From assembly GCA_963853835.1 (NCBI GenBank), contig OY970829.1, positions 28,607,764 through 28,671,763 on the forward strand: a DNA stretch of 64,000 nt, in the 5' to 3' direction. A program made the translations under genes and the position numbers. The notes beneath the pieces were generated by a model. It was given only the letters and a program-made list of their open reading frames with translations, was not told where the DNA came from and did no database searches. Each line of letters starts with the position of its first letter. Positions within the stretch are counted from its first letter, which is position 1. Source of the stretch: Calendula officinalis. Lineage: Eukaryota; Streptophyta; Magnoliopsida; Asterales; Asteraceae. Of the stretch, positions 1 through 12,700 are shown piece by piece.

Positions 1-304
1 GCCGAAGTGGTGTTCGGGCCGAAGTGGGATGTTCGGGCCGAAGTGGTGTTCGGGCCGAAGTTCGGTGTTCGGGCCGAGGATGATGTTCGGGCCGAGGTTG
101 AAGTTCAGGCCGAGGTCGGAGTTCGGGCCGAGGTTGAAGTTCGGGCCGAGGTTGAAGTTCGGGCCGGGAACAGTGAAGAGTTCGGGCCGAACTTGGTCTT
201 GGCAGTGACGAACGAACCAGCTATTTTGGTTACTCGTGGGCGTGAAACGGACACCCGAGCTGAAAGTTATGAATGTTTTAGTATAGCACCTTTTGTCACA
301 CAAT

Positions 305-504
305 CTTGTATATTGTAGAGTTCGGGCCGAAGAGGGATGTTCGGGTTGAAGTGGTGTTCGGGCCGAAGTGGTGTTCGGGCCGAAGTGGTGTACGGGCCGA
401 AGTTCGGTGTTCGGGCCGAGGATGATGTTCGGGCCGAGGTTGAAGTTCGGGCCGAGGTCGGAGTTCGGGCCGTGGTTGAAGTTTAGCACCTTTTGTCACA
501 CAAT
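305..504. repeat. Internally deleted satellite A monomer, copy 1
   Basis: This monomer is only 200 bp between landmarks. The minisatellite part ends GTGGTTGAAG and joins directly to TTTAGCACCTTTTG. The GGGAACAG to GAATGT portion of the core, about 160 bp in other monomers, is missing. A short AGTTT-like homology at the join suggests slippage or end joining. Confidence 0.85.
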
Positions 505-1263
505 CTTGGATATTGAAGAGTTCGGGCTGAAGAGGGATGTTCGGGCCGAAGTGGTGTTCGGGCCGAAGTGGGATGTTTGGGCCGAAGTGGTGTTCGGGCC
601 GAAGTGGTGTTCGGGCCGAAGTTCAGTGTTCGGGCCGAGGATGATGTTCGGGCCGAGGATGATGTTCGGGCCGAGGATGATGTTCGGGCCGAGGTTGAAG
701 TTCAGGCCGAGGTCGGAGTTCGGGCCGGGGTTGAAGTTCGGGCCGAGGTTGAAGTTCGGGCCGAAAATGAAGTTCGGGCCGGGAACAGTGAAGAGTTCGG
801 GCCGAACTTGTTCTTGGTAGTGACGAACGAACCAGCTATTTTGGTTACTCGTGGGCGTGAAACGCACACCCAAGCTGAAAGTTATGAATGTTTTAGTATA
901 GCACCTTTTGTCACACAATCTTGGATATTGAAGAGTTCGGGCCGAAGAGGGATGTTCGGGCCGAAGTGGTGTTCGGGCCGAAGTGGGATGTTCGGGCCGA
1001 AGTGGTGTTCGGGCCGAAGTTCGGTGTTCGGGCCGAGGATGATGTTCGGGCCGAGGTTGAAGTTCAGGCCGAGGTCGGAGTTCGGGCCGAGGTTGAAGTT
1101 CGGGCCGAGGTTGAAGTTCGGGCCGGGAACAGTGAAGAGTTCGGGCCGAACTTGGTCTTGGCAGTGACGAACGAACCAGCTATTTTGGTTACTCGTGGGC
1201 GTGAAACGGACACCCGAGCTGAAAGTTATGAATGTTTTAGTATAGCACCTTTTGTCACACAAT

Positions 1264-1463
1264 CTTGTATATTGTAGAGTTCGGGCCGAAGAGGGATGTT
1301 CGGGTTGAAGTGGTGTTCGGGCCGAAGTGGTGTTCGGGCCGAAGTGGTGTACGGGCCGAAGTTCGGTGTTCGGGCCGAGGATGATGTTCGGGCCGAGGTT
1401 GAAGTTCGGGCCGAGGTCGGAGTTCGGGCCGTGGTTGAAGTTTAGCACCTTTTGTCACACAAT
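1264..1463. repeat. Internally deleted satellite A monomer, copy 2
   Basis: This has the same 200-bp monomer structure and the same deletion join as the copy 959 bp upstream. The deletion therefore preceded the block duplication. Confidence 0.85.
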
Positions 1464-2150
1464 CTTGGATATTGAAGAGTTCGGGCTGAAGAGGGATGTT
1501 CGGGCCGAAGTGGTGTTCGGGCCGAAGTGGGATGTTTGGGCCGAAGTGGTGTTCGGGCCGAAGTGGTGTTCGGGCCGAAGTTCGGTGTTCGGGCCGAGGA
1601 TGATGTTTAGGCCGAGGTTGAAGTTCGGGCCGAGGTCGGAGTTCGGGCCGAGGTTGAAGTTCGGGCCGAGGTTGAAGTTCGGGCCGAAAATGAAGTTCGG
1701 GCCGGGAACAGTGAAGAGTTCGGGCCGAACTTGTTCTTGGCAGTGACGAACGAACCAGTTATTTTGGTTACTCGTGGGCGTGAAATGGACACCCGAGCTG
1801 AAAGTTATGAATGTTTTAGTATAACACCTTTTCTCACACAATCTTGGATATTGAAGAGTTCGGGCCGAAGGGGGATGTTCGGGCCGAAGTGGGATGTTCG
1901 GGCCGAGGATGATGTTCGGGCCGAGGTTGAAGTTCGGGCCGAGGTCGGAGTTCGGGCCGAGGTTGAAGTTCGGGTCGAGGTTGAAGTTCGGGCAGAAAAT
2001 GAAGTTCGGGCCGGGAACAGTGAAGAGTTCGGGCCGAACTTGTTATTGGCAGTGACGAACGAACCAGCTATTTTGGTTACTCGTGGGCGTGAAACGGACA
2101 CCCGAGCTGAAAGTTATGAGTGTTTTAGTATAACACCTTTTGTCACACAA

Positions 2151-4312
2151 TCTTGGATATTGAAGAGTTCGGGCGAAGAGGGATGTTTAGGCCGAAGTGG
2201 TGTTCGGGCCGAAGTGGGATGTTCGGGCCGAAGTGGTGTTCGGGCCGAAGTGGTGTTCGGGCTGAAGTTCGGTGTTCGGGCCGAGGATGATGTTCGGGCC
2301 GAGGTTGAAGTTCGGGCCGAGGTCGGAGTTCGGGCCGAGGTTGAAGTTCGGGCCGAGGTTGAAGTTCGGGCCGAAAATGAAGTTCGGCCCGGGAACAGTG
2401 AAGAGTTCGGGCCGAACTTGTTCTTGGCAGTGACAAATGAACCAGCTATTTTGGTTACTCGTGGGCGTGAAACGGACACCCGAGCTGAAAGTTATGAATG
2501 TTTTAGTATAGCACCTTTTGTCACACAATCTTGGATATGAAGAGTTCGGGCTGAAGAGGGATATTCGGGCCGAAGTGGTGTTCGGGCCGAAGTGGGATGT
2601 TTGGGCCGAATTGGTGTTCGGGCCGAAGTGGCGCTCGGGCCGAAGTTCGGTGTTCGGGCCGAGGATAATGTTCGGGCCGAGGTTGAAGTTCGGGCCGAGG
2701 TCGGAGTTCGGGCCGAGGTTGATGTTCGGGCCGAAAATGAAGTTCGGGCCGGGAACAGTGAAGAGTTTTGGCCGACCTTGTTCTTGGCAGTGACGAACGA
2801 ACCAGCTATTTTGGTTACTCGTCTGCGTGAAACGGACACCCGAGCTGAAAGTTATGAATGTTTTAGTATAGCACCTTTTGTCACACAATCTTGGATATTG
2901 AAGAGTTCGGGCCGAAGAGGGATGTTCGGGCCGAAGTGGTGTTCGGGCCGAAGTGGGATGTTCGGGCCGAAGTGGTGTTCGGGACGAAGTGGTGTTAGGG
3001 CCGAAGTTCGGTGTTCGGGCCGAGAATGATGTTCGGGCCGAGGTTGAAGTTCGGGCCGAGGTTGAAGTTCGGGCCGAAAATGAAGTCCGGGCCGGGAACA
3101 GTGAAGAGTTCAGGCCGAACTTGTTGTTGGCAGTGACGAACGAACCAGCTATTTTGGTTACTCGTGGGCGTGAAACGGACACCCGAGCTGAAAGTTATGA
3201 ATGTTTTAGTATAACACCTTTTGTCACACAATCTTGGATATTGAAGAGTTCGGGCGAAGAGGGATGTTCAGGCCGAAGTGGTGTTCGGGCCGAAGTGGGA
3301 TGTTCGGGCCGAAGTGGTGTTCGGGCCGAAGTGGTGTTCGGGCTGAAGTTCGGTGTTCGGGCCGAGGATGATGTTCGGGCCGAGGTTGAAGTTCGGGCCG
3401 AGGTCGGAGTTCGGGCCGAGGTTGAAGTTCGGGCCGAGGTTGAAGTTCGGGCCGAAAATGAAGTTCGGGCCGGGAACAGTGAAGAGTTCGGGCCGAACTT
3501 GTTCTTGGCAGTGACGAATGAACCAGCTATTTTAGTTACTCGTGGGCGTGAAACGGACACCCGAGCTGAAAGTTATGAATGTTTTAGTATAGTACCTTTT
3601 GTCACACAATCTTGGATATGAAGAGTTCGGGCTGAAGAGGGATATTCGGGCCGAAGTGGTGTTCGGGCCGAAGTGGGATGTTTGGGCCGAATTGGTGTTC
3701 GGGCCGAAGTGGTGTTCGGGCCGAAGTTCGGTGTTCGGGCCGAGGATGATGTTCGGGCCGAGGTTGAAGTTCGGGCCGAGGTCGGAGTTCGGGCCGAGGT
3801 TGATGTTCGGGCCGAAAATGAAGTTCGGGCCGGGAACAGTGAAGAGTTTTGGCCGACCTTGTTCTTGGCAGTGACGAACGAACCAGCTATTTTGGTTACT
3901 CGTGTGCGTGAAACGGACACCCGAGCTGAAAGTTATGAATGTTTTAGTATAGCACCTTTTGTCACACAATCTTGGATATTGAAGAGTTCGGGCCGAAGAG
4001 GGATGTTCAGGCCGAAGTGGTGTTCGGGCCGAAGTGGGATGTTCGGGCCGAAGTGGTGTTCGGGACGAAGTGGTGTTAGGGCCGAAGTTCGGTGTTCGGG
4101 CCGAGGATAATGTTCGGGCCGAGGTTGAAGTTCGGGCCGGGGTTGAAGTTCGGGCCGAAAATGAAGTCCGGGCCGGGAACAGTGAAGAGTTCAGGCCGAA
4201 CTTGTTGTTGGCAGTGACGAACGAACCAGCTATTTTGGTTACTCGTGGGCGTGAAACGGACACCCGAGCTGAAAGTTATGAATGTTTTAGTATAGCACCT
4301 TTTGTCACACAA
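2151..4312. repeat. 1,081-bp higher-order repeat in satellite A (two copies)
   Basis: Landmark spacings read 378, 360, 343 and then again 378, 360, 343. This gives a three-monomer higher-order repeat of 1,081 bp, with copies at about 2,151-3,231 and 3,232-4,312. Shared private variants confirm it: GGATATGAAGAG (a missing T), GAAGAGTTTTGGCCGACC and GGGACGAAGTGGTGTTAGGG occur at the same place in both copies. Confidence 0.9.
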
Positions 4313-5402
4313 TCTTGGATATTGAAGAGTTCGGGCCGAAGAGGGATGTTCGGGCCGAAGTGGTGTTCGGGCCGAAGTGGTGTTCGGGACGAAGTGGTGT
4401 TCGGGCCGAAGTTCGGTGTTCGGGCCGAGGATGATGTTCGGGCCGAGGTTGAAGTTCGGGCCGAGGTCGGAGTTCGGGCCGAGGTTGAAGTTCGGGCCGA
4501 GGTTGAAGTTCGGGCCGAAAATGAAGTCCGGGACGGGAACAGTGAAGAGTTCGGGCCGAACTTGTTCTTGGCAGTGACGAATGAACCAGCTATTTTGGTT
4601 ACTCGTGGGCGTGAATCGGACACCCGAGCTGAAAGTTATGAATGTTTTAGTATAGCACCTTTTGTCACACAATCTTGGATATTGAAGAGTTCGGGCTGAA
4701 GAGGGATGTTCGGGCCGAAGTGGTGTTCGGGCCGAAGTGGGATGTTTGGGCCGAAGTGGTGTTCGGGCCGAAGTGGTGTTCGGGCCGAAGTTCGGTGTTC
4801 GAGCCGAGGATGATGTTCAGGTCGAGGTTGAAGTTCGGGCCGAGGTCGGAGTTCGGGCCGAGGTTGAAGTTCGGGCCGAGGTTGAAGTTCGGGCCGAAAA
4901 TGAAGTCCGGGACGGGAACAGTGAAGAGTTCGGGCCGAACTTGTTCTTGGCAATGACGAACGAACCGGCTATTTTGGTTACTCGTGGGCGTGAAACGGAC
5001 ACCCGAGCTGAAAGTAATGAATGTTTTAGTATAGCACCTTTTGTCACACAATCTTGGATATTGAAGAGTTCGGGCTGAAGAGGGATGTTCGGGCCGAAGT
5101 GGTGTTCGGGCCGAAGTGGGATGTTTGGGCCGAAGTGGTTTCGGGCCGAAGTGGTGTTCGGGCCGAAGTTCGGTGTTCGGGCCGAGGATGATGTTTAGGT
5201 CGAGGTTGAAGTTCGGGCCGAGGTCGGAGTTCGGGCCGAGGTTGAAGTTCGGGCCGAGGTTGAAGTTCGGGCCGAAAATGAAGTTCGGGCCGGGAACAGT
5301 GAAGAGTTCGGGCCGAACTTGTTCTTGACAGTGACGAACGAACCAGTTATTTTGGTTACTCGTGGGCGTGAAATGGACACCCGAGCTGAAAGTTATGAAT
5401 GT

Positions 5403-6605
5403 TTTAGTATAACACCTTTTCTCGCACAATCTTGGATATTGAAGAGTTCGGGCCGAAGAGGGATGTTCGGGCCGAAGTGGTGTTCGGGCCGAAGTGAGAT
5501 GTTCGGGCCGAAGTGGTGTTCGGTCCGAAGTTCGGTGTTCGGGCCGAGGATGATGTTCGGGCCGAGGTTGAAGTTCGAGCCGAGGTCGGAGTTCGGGCCG
5601 AGGTTGAAGTCCGGGCCGAGGTTGAAGTTAGGGCAGAAAATGAAGTTCGGGCCGGGAACAGTGAAGAGTTCGGGCCGAACTTGTTCTTGGCAGTGACGAA
5701 CGAACCAGCTATTTTGGTTACTCGTGGGCGTGAAACGGACACCCGAGCTGAAAGTTATGAATGTTTTAGTCTAGCACCTTTTGTCACACAATCTTGGATA
5801 TGAAGAGTTCGGGCTGAAGAGGGATATTCGGGCCGAAGTGGTGTTCGGGCCGAAGTGGGATGTTTGGGCCGAATTGGTGTTCGGGCCGAAGTTCGGTGTT
5901 CGGGCCGAGGATGATGTTCGGGCCGAGGATGAAGTTCGGGCCGAGGTCGGAGTTCGGTCCGAGGTGGTGTTGGGGCCGAAGTTCGGTGTTCGGGCCGAGG
6001 ATGATGTTCGGGCCGAGGTTGAAGTTCGGGCCGAGGTCGGAGTTCGGGCCGAGGTTGAAGTTCGGGCCGAGGTTGAAGTTCGGGCCGAAAATGAAGTCCG
6101 GGACGGGAACAGTGAAGAGTTCGGGCCGAACTTGTTCTTGGCAGTGACGAATGAACCAGCTATTTTGGTTACTTGTGGGCGTGAAACGGACACCCGAGCT
6201 GAAAGTTATGAATGTTTTAGTATAACACCTTTTCTCGCACAATCTTGGATATTGAAGAGTTCGGGCCGAAGAGGGATGTTCGGGCCGAAGTGGTGTTCGG
6301 GCCGAAGTGAGATGTTCGGGCCGAAGTGGTGTTCGGTCCGAAGTTCGGTGTTCGGGCCGAGGATGATGTTCGGGCCGAGGTTGAAGTTCGAGCCGAGGTC
6401 GGAGTTCGGGCCGAGGTTGAAGTCCGGGCCGAGGTTGAAGTTAGGGCAGAAAATGAAGTTCGGGCCGGGAACAGTGAAGAGTTCGGGCCGAACTTGTTCT
6501 TGGCAGTGACGAACGAACCAGCTATTTTGGTTACTCGTGGGCGTGAAACGGACACCCGAGCTGAAAGTTATGAATGTTTTAGTCTAGCACCTTTTGTCAC
6601 ACAAT
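5403..6605. repeat. Monomer duplication at 813-bp spacing in satellite A
   Basis: The monomer beginning at the rare variant TTTTCTCGCACAATC (5,416 region) recurs 813 bp downstream (6,229 region). Both are 362 bp long and share AAGTGAGATG, TTCGGTCCG, TTCGAGCC and AGTTAGGGCAG. Between them lies an unusually long 451-bp monomer made longer by extra 18-bp units. Confidence 0.8.
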
Positions 6606-9600
6606 CTTGGATATTGAAGAGTTCGGGCCGAAGAGGGATGTTCGGGCCGAAGTGGTGTTCGGGCCGAAGTGGGATGTTCGGGCCGAAGTGGTGTTCGGGA
6701 CGAAGTGGTGTTGGGGCCGAAGTTCGGTGTTCGGGCCGAGGATGATGTTCGGGCCGAGGTTGAAGTTCGGGCCGAGGTTGAAGTTCGGGCCGAAAATGAA
6801 GTCCGGGCCGGGAACAGTGAAGAGTTCAGGCCGAACTTGTTGTTGGCAGTGACGAACGAACCAGCTATTTTGGTTACTCGTGGGCGTGAAACGGACACCC
6901 GAGCTGAAAGTTATGAATGTTTTAGTATAGCACCTTTTGTCACACAATCTTGGATATTGAAGAGTTCGGGACGAAGAGGGATGTTCGGGCCGAAGTGGTG
7001 TTCGGGCCGAAGTGGTGTTCGGGACGAAGTGGTGTTCGGGCCGAAGTTCGGTGTTCGGGCCGAGGATGATGTTCGGGCCGAGGTTGAAGTTCGGGCCGAG
7101 GTCGGAGTTCGGGCCGAGGTTGAAGTTCGGGCCGAGGTTGAAGTTCGGGCCGAAAATGAAGTCCGGGACGGGAACAGTGAAGAGTTCGGGCCGAACTTGT
7201 TCTTGGCAGTGACGAATGAACCAGCTATTTTGGTTACTTGTGGGCGTGAAACGGACACCCGAGCTGAAAGTTATGAATGTTTTAGTATAGCACCTTTTGT
7301 CACACAATCTTGGATATTGAAGAGTTCGCGCTGAAGAGGGATGTTCGGGCCGAAGTGGTGTTCGGGCCGAAGTTGGATGTTTGGGCCGAAGTGGTGTCCG
7401 GGCCGAAGTTCGGTGTTCGGGCCGAGGATGATGTTCAGGCCGAGGTTGAAGTTCGGGCCGAAAATGAAGTCCGGGACGGGAACAGTGAAGAGTTCGGGCC
7501 GAACTTGTTCTTGGCAGTGACGAACGAACCAGTTATTTTGGTTACTCGTGGGCGTGAAATGGACACCCGAGCTGAAAGTTATGAATGTTTTAGTATAACA
7601 CCTTTTCTCACACAATCTTGGATATTGAAGAGTTCGGGCCGAAGAGGGATGTTCTGGCCGAAGTGGTGTTCGGGCCGAAGTGGGATGTTCGGGCCGAAGT
7701 GGTGTTCGGGCCGAAGTTCGGTGTTCGGGCTGAGGATGATGTTCGGGCCGAGATTGAAGTTCGGGCCGAGGTCGGAGTTCGGGCCGAGGTTGAAGTTCGG
7801 GCCGAGGTTGAAGTTCGGGCAGAAAATGAAGTTCGGGCCGGGAACAGTGAAGAGTTCGGGCCGAACTTGTTCTTGGCAGTGACGAACGAACCAGCTATTT
7901 TGGTTACTCGTGGGCGTGAAACGGACACCCGAGCTGAAAGTTATGAATGTTTTAGTATAACACCTTTTGTCACACAATCTTGGATATTGAAGAGTTCGGG
8001 CGAAGAGGGATGTTCAGGCCGAAGTGGTGTTCGGGCCAAATAGGATGTTCGGGCTGAAGTGGTGTTCGGGCCGAAGTGGTGTTCGGGCTGAAGTTCGGTG
8101 TTCGGGCCGAGGATGATGTTCGGGCCGAGGTTGAAGTTCGGGCCGAGGTCGGAGTTCAGGCCGAGGTTGAAGTACGGGCCGAGGTTGAAGTTCGGGCCGA
8201 AAATGAAGTTCGGGCCGGGAACAGTGAAGAGTTCGGGCCGAACTTGTTCTTGGCAGTGACGAACGAACCAGCTATTTTGGTTACTCGTGGGCGTGAAACG
8301 GACACCCGTGCTGAAAGTTATGAATGTTTTAGTATAGCACCTTTTGTCACACAATCTTGGATATTGAAGAGTTCGGGCTGAAGAGGGATGTTCGGGCCGA
8401 AGTGGTGTTCGGGCCGAAGTGGGATGTTTGGGCCGAGGTGGTGTTCGGGCCGAAGTTCGGTGTTCGGGCCGAAGTTCGTTGTTCGGGCCGAGGATGATGT
8501 TCGGGCCGAGGTTTAAGTTCGGGCCGAGGTCGGAGTTCGGGCCGAGGTTGAAGTTCGGCCCGAGGTTGAAGTTCGGGCCGAAAATGAAGTCCGGGACGGG
8601 AACCGTGAAGAGTTCGGGCCGAACTTGTTCTTGGCAGTGACGAACGAACCAGCTATTTTGGTTACTCGTGGGCGTGAAACGGACACCCGAGCTGAAAGTT
8701 ATGAATGTTTTAGTATAGCACCTTTTGTCACACAATCTTGGATATTGAAGAGTTCGGGCTGAAGAGGGATGTTCGGGCCGAAGTGGTGTTCGGGCCGAAG
8801 TGACATGTTTGGGCCGAAGTGGTGTTCGGGCTGAAGTTCGGTGTTCGGGCCGAGGATGATGTTCAGGCCGAGGTTGAAGTTCGGGCCGAGGTCGGAGTTC
8901 GGGCCGAGGTTGAAGTTCGGGGCGAAAATGAAGTCCGGGACGGGAACAGTGAAGAGTTCGGACCGAACTTGTTCTTGGCAGTGACGAACGAACCAGCTAT
9001 TTTGGTTACTCGTGGGCGTGAAACGGACACCCGAGCTGAAAGTTATGAATGTTTTAGTATAGCACCTTTTGTCACACAATCTTGGATATTGAAGAGTTCG
9101 GGCTGAAGAGGGATGTTCGGGCCGAAGTGGTGTTCGGGCCGAAGTGGGATGTTTGGGCTGAAGTTGTGTTCGGGCCGAAGTGGTGTTCGGGCCGAAGTTC
9201 GGTGTTCGGGCCGAGGATGATGTTTAGGCCGAGGTCGGAGTTCGGGCCGAGGTTGAAGTTCGGGCCGAGGTTGAAGTTCGGGCCGAAAATGAAGTTCGGG
9301 TCGGGAACAGTGAAGAGTTCGGGCCGAACTTGTTCTTGGCAGTGACGAACGAACCAGTTATTTTGGTTACTCGTGGGCGTGAAATGGACACCCGAGCTGA
9401 AAGTTATGATTGTTTTAGTATAGAACCTTTTCTCACACAATCTTGGATATTGAAGAGTTCGGGCCGAAGAGGGATGTTCGGGCCGAAGTGGTGTTCGGGC
9501 CGAAGTTCGGTGTTCGGGCCGAGGATGATGTTCGGGCCGAGGATGAAGTTCGGGCCGAGGTCGGAGTTCGGGCCGAGGTTGAAGTTCGGGCCGAGAGTGA

Positions 9601-9780
9601 AGTTCGGGCAGAAAATGAAGTTCGGGCCGGGAACAGTGAAGAGTTCGGGCCGAACTTGTTCTTGGCAGTGACGAACGAACCAGCTATTTTGGTTACTCGT
9701 GGGCGTGAAACGGACACCCGAGCTGAAAGTTATGAATGTTTTAGTATAGCACCTTTTGTCACACAATCTTGGATATTGAA

Positions 9781-12700
9781 GAGTTAAGGCCGAAGAGGGA
9801 TGTTCGGGCCGAAGTGGTGTTTGGGCCGAAGTGGGATGTTCGGGCCGAAGTGGTGTTCGGGCCGAAGTTCGGTGTTCGGGCCGAGGATGATGTTCGGGCC
9901 GAGGTTGAAGTTCGGGCCGAGGTTGGAGATCGGGCCGAGGTTGAAGTTCGGGTCGAGGTGAAGTTCGGGCCGAAAATGAAGTTCAGGCCGGGAACAGTGA
10001 AGAGTTCGGGCCGAACTTGTTCTTGGCAGTGACGAACGAACTAGCTATTTTGGTTACTCGTGGGCGTGAAACGGACACCCGAGCTGAAAGTTATGGATGT
10101 TTTAGTATAGCACCTTTTGCCACACAATCTTGGATATTGAAGAGTTCGGGCCGAAGAGGGATGTTCGGGCCGAAGTGGTGTTCGGGCCGAAGTGGGATGT
10201 TCGGGCCGAAGTGGTGTTCGGGCCGAAGTGGTGTTCGGGCCGAGGATGATGTTCGGGCCGAGGTTGAAGTTCGGGCCGAGGTCGGAGTTCGGGCCGAGGT
10301 TGATGTTCGGGCCGAGGTTGAAGTTCGGGCCGAAAATGAAGTTCGGGCCGGGAACAGTGAAGAGTTCGTGCCGAACTTGTTCTTGACAGTGACGAACGAA
10401 CCAGCTATTTTGGTTACTCGTGGGTGTGAAACGGACACCCGAGCTGAAAGTTATGAATGTTTTAGTATATCACCTTTTGTCACACAATCTTGGATATTGA
10501 AGAGTTCGGGCCGAAGAGGGATGTTCGGGCCGAAGTGGTGTTCGGGCCGAAGTGGGATGTTCGGGCCGAAGTGGTGTTCGGGCCGAAGTGGTGTTCGGGC
10601 CGAAGTTCGGTGTTCGGGCCGACGATGATGTTCGGGTCGAGGTTGAAGTTCGGGCCGAGGTCGGAGTTCGGGCCGAGGCGGAGTTCGGGCCGAGGTTGAA
10701 GTTCGGGCCGAGGTTGAAGTTTGGGCCGAAAATGAAGTTCGGGCCGGGAACAGTGAAGAGTTCGGGCCGAAGTTGTTCTTGGCAGTGACGAACGAACCAG
10801 CTATTTTGGTTACTCGTGGGCGTGAAACGGACACCCGAGCTGAAAGTTATGAATGTTTTAGTATAGCACCTTTTGTCACACAATCTTGGATATTGAAGAG
10901 TTAAGGCCGAAGAGGGATGTTCGGGCCGAAGTGGTGTTTGGGCCGAAGTGGGATGTTCGGGCCGAAGTGGGATGTTCGGGCCGAAGTGGTGTTCAGGCCG
11001 AAGTTCGGTGTTCGGGCCGAGGATGATGTTCGGGCCGAGGTTGAAGTTCGGGCCGAGGTTGGAGATCGGGCCGAGGTTGAAGTTCGGGTCGAGGTTGAAG
11101 TTCGGGCCGAAAATGAAGTTCAGGCCGGGAACAGTGAAGAGTTCGGGCCGAACTTGTTCTTGGCAGTGACGAACGAACCAGCTATTTTGGTTACTCGTGG
11201 GCGTGAAACGGACACCCGAGCTGAAAGTTATGAATGTTTTAGTATAGCACCTTTTGTCACACAATCTTGGATATTGAGGAGTTCGGGCCGAAGAGGGATG
11301 TTCGGGCCGAAGTGGTGTTCGGGCCGAAGTGGGATGTTCGGGCCGAAGTGGTGTTCGGGCCGAAGTGGTGTTCGGGCCGAGGATGATGTTCGGGCCGAGG
11401 TTGAAGTTCGGGCCGAGGTCGGAGTTCGGGCCGAGGTTGATGTTCGGGCCGAGGTTGAAGTTCGGGCCGAAAATGAAGTTCGGGCCGGGAACAGTGAAGA
11501 GTTCGTGCCGAACTTGTTCTTGACAGTGACGAACGAACCAGCTATTTTGGTTACTCGTGGGTGTGAAACGGACACCCGAGCTGAAAGTTATGAATGTTTT
11601 AGTATATCACCTTTTGTCACACAATCTTGGATATTGAAGAGTTCGGGCCGAAGAGGGATGTTCGGGCCGAAGTGGTGTTCGGGCCGAAGCGGGATGTTCG
11701 GGCCGAAGTGGTGTTCGGGCCGAAGTGGTGTTCGGGCCGAAGTTCGGTGTTCGGGCCGACGATGATGTTCGGGTCGAGGTTGAAGTTCGGGCCGAGGTCG
11801 GAGTTCGGGCCGAGGCGGAGTTCGGGCCGAGGTTGAAGTTCGGGCCGAGGTTGAAGTTTGGGCCGAAAATGAAGTTCGGGCCGGGAACAGTGAAGAGTTC
11901 GGGCCGAAGTTGTTCTTGGCAGTGACGAACGAACCAGCTATTTTGGTTACTCGTGGGCGTGAAACGGACACCCGAGCTGAAAGTTATGAATGTTTTAGTA
12001 TAGCACCTTTTGTCACACAATCTTGGATATTGAAGAGTTAAGGCCGAAGAGGGATGTTCGGGCCGAAGTGGTGTTTGGGCCGAAGTGGGATGTTCGGGCC
12101 GAAGTGGGATGTTCGGGCCGAAGTGGTGTTCGGGCCGAAGTTCGGTGTTCGGGCCGAAGTTCGGTGTTCGGGCCGAGGATGATGTTCGGGCCGAGGTTGA
12201 AGTTCGGGCCGAGGTTGGAGATCGGGCCGAGGTTGAAGTTCGGGTCGAGGTTGAAGTTCGGGCCGAAAATGAAGTTCAGGCCGGGAACAGTGAAGAGTTC
12301 GGGCCGAACTTGTTCTTGGCAGTGACGAACGAACCAGCTATTTTGGTTACTCGTGGGCGTGAAACGGACACCCGAACTGAAAGTTATGAATGTTTTAGTA
12401 TAGCACCTTTTGTCACACAATCTTGGATATTGAGGAGTTCGGGCCGAAGAGGGATGTTCGGGCCGAAGTGGTGTTCGGGCCGAAGTGGGATGTTCGGGCC
12501 GAAGTGGTGTTCGGGCCGAAGTGGTGTTCGGGCCGAAGTTCGGTGTTCGGGCCGAGGATGATATTCGGGCCGAGGTTGAAGTTCGGGCCGAGGTCGGAGT
12601 TCGGGCCGAGGTTGAAGTTCGGGCCGAAAATGAAGTTCGGGCCAAAAATGAAGTTCGGGCTGGGAACAGTGAAGAGTTCGGGCCGAACTTGTTCTTGGCA

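Larger units (their letters stand above)
1..1600. repeat. 959-bp duplicated block in satellite A
   Basis: Bases 1 to about 640 recur at 960 to about 1,600 with a constant offset of 959. Landmarks at 304 and 504 map to 1,263 and 1,463. The copies share the odd variants CTTGTATATTGTAG, GGGTTGAAG and GGTGTACGGG and the same shortened monomer. They part company where the first copy carries two extra GGATGATG units. This is a recent segmental duplication inside the array. Confidence 0.85.
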
